NCBI GenBank assembly: GCA_900543325.1
Contig: UQQU01000113.1
Span: forward strand, 1 to 6,364
DNA length: 6,364 nucleotides
From: an uncultured Clostridium sp.
GTDB lineage: Bacteria; Bacillota; Clostridia; Clostridiales; Clostridiaceae
Direction: 5' to 3'
Shown in pieces: positions 5,767 through 6,364 of this stretch. Position 1 is the stretch's first letter, and each line of letters starts with the position of its first letter. Position numbers and translations under genes: made by a program. The notes under the pieces are model-generated. The model had not been told where the DNA came from. It made no database searches and saw nothing but the letters and a program-made list of their open reading frames with translations.

Positions 5767-6294
5767 ATGAGAGTAACAGTAATAGGAAAGAATATTAACG
5801 TGACACCTGCATTAAAAGAGATAGTAGAGAGAAAGATTTCAAAATTAGACAGATATTTTGAACCTGACGTATCGGCAAGGGCTACATTAACTGTTCAAAA
5901 GAATAGCCAAATTTTTGAGGTGACAATACCATTTAATGGTGTGATTTTAAGATGTGAAGAATCAACAGATGACATGTACAAGTCTATTGATTTAGTAGAA
6001 ACAAAATTAGAAAGACAAATTAGAAAACAAAGAACTAAGCTACAAAGAAGAAGTAATGAATCTTTAAGGTTTAGCAACTTTGATGAAGTTGCATCGGAAG
6101 AAGATGATCAAGGAGAAATAGTAAAAGTTAAAAAGTTCAATATAAAACCAATGAGTACAGAGGAAGCTATATTACAAATGGAACTTGTTGAACATAATTT
6201 CTTTGTATTTAAGGATTCTGATACTGATAATGTTAATGTTATATACAAGAGAAAAGATGGAAATTATGGACTTTTAGAACCAGATTATATTTAA
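5767..6294 (+). CDS. hpf: Long-form ribosome hibernation promoting factor (RaiA/YvyD family)
   Basis: Cytoplasmic factor that binds the 30S decoding region and dimerises 70S ribosomes into inactive 100S particles in stationary phase or stress. At 175 residues it is the long form typical of Firmicutes. The N-terminal S30AE domain (about 1-95) begins MRVTVIGKNINVTPALKEIV, followed by ISKLDRYF (24-31) and a basic helix (80-95, rich in R and K) that contacts rRNA. An acidic linker (about 99-118, EEDDQGE) leads to the C-terminal dimerisation domain (119-175), with VKKFNIKPMSTEEAILQM (121-138), HNFFVFKD and YKRKDGNYGLLEP. A GAGGGG ribosome-binding site (5753-5758) eight bases upstream fixes the start. 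It stands apart from comFC, separated by the raiA RNA and a terminator, so it is probably transcribed from its own promoter. The next 70 bases hold no clear terminator or start of the following gene. Confidence 0.97.
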   Translation: MRVTVIGKNINVTPALKEIVERKISKLDRYFEPDVSARATLTVQKNSQIFEVTIPFNGVILRCEESTDDMYKSIDLVETKLERQIRKQRTKLQRRSNESLRFSNFDEVASEEDDQGEIVKVKKFNIKPMSTEEAILQMELVEHNFFVFKDSDTDNVNVIYKRKDGNYGLLEPDYI

Positions 6295-6364
6295 TGATTA
6301 TAAGTAAGGTGTAAATGTCAATATATTTTTGTATAAAAATTGGAAAATAATTATGTACAATAAT

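Noticed and set aside
6308..6364. Promoter for the next gene (TATAAA at 6332-6337, TTGTAT at 6329-6334)
   Set aside because: No -35 and -10 pair with acceptable spacing and quality is seen, and the start of the next gene is outside the window.

Overview
The window is very AT-rich (estimated by eye, not computed). Its genes, gene order and noncoding RNA point to a Gram-positive, spore-former-type Firmicute, most likely Clostridium sensu stricto. The reasons are the long-form Hpf, RecD2, ComFC, strong GGAGG-type ribosome-binding sites and a raiA-type structured RNA directly upstream of hpf. I cannot name the species from sequence alone.

Layout. Positions 1-109 are noncoding and unexplained, with an unusually GC-rich patch near 79-96. 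nagA (110-1249, minus strand) encodes N-acetylglucosamine-6-phosphate deacetylase. It diverges from an intergenic region (1250-1427) that holds a candidate promoter for each direction and a perfect 9-bp inverted repeat around the recD2 -10. Three plus-strand genes then form a tight operon. These are recD2 (1428-3659), a 330-residue protein that looks like a motif-eroded ComFA helicase (3678-4670), and comFC (4643-5329), which overlaps its predecessor by 28 bp.

The most striking feature follows. A perfect-consensus housekeeping promoter (TTGACA, 16-bp spacer, TATAAT) lies inside the last codons of comFC, and the comFC stop codon is part of the -10. It fires directly into a roughly 205-nt structured RNA (about 5339-5543). 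This RNA is closed by an 8-bp terminal stem and followed at once by a 17-bp intrinsic terminator (5546-5583). Position and architecture match the raiA RNA motif, a known class. hpf (5767-6294) then has its own candidate promoter between the terminator and its start. The last 70 bases after hpf show no clear gene. In many clostridia secA lies next, but that is outside the window.

How the parts relate. nagA feeds amino sugars into glycolysis and is functionally separate. recD2, the ComFA-like protein and ComFC form a DNA-handling/competence-type unit. The raiA RNA and Hpf form a second unit tied to slow growth: Hpf silences ribosomes as 100S dimers, and the RNA is insulated from both neighbours by its own promoter and terminator. 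I found no mobile element, CRISPR array, tRNA or rRNA. The part most worth a second look is the autonomous raiA RNA next to a helicase relic that keeps the ComFA outline but has lost its ATPase signature residues.
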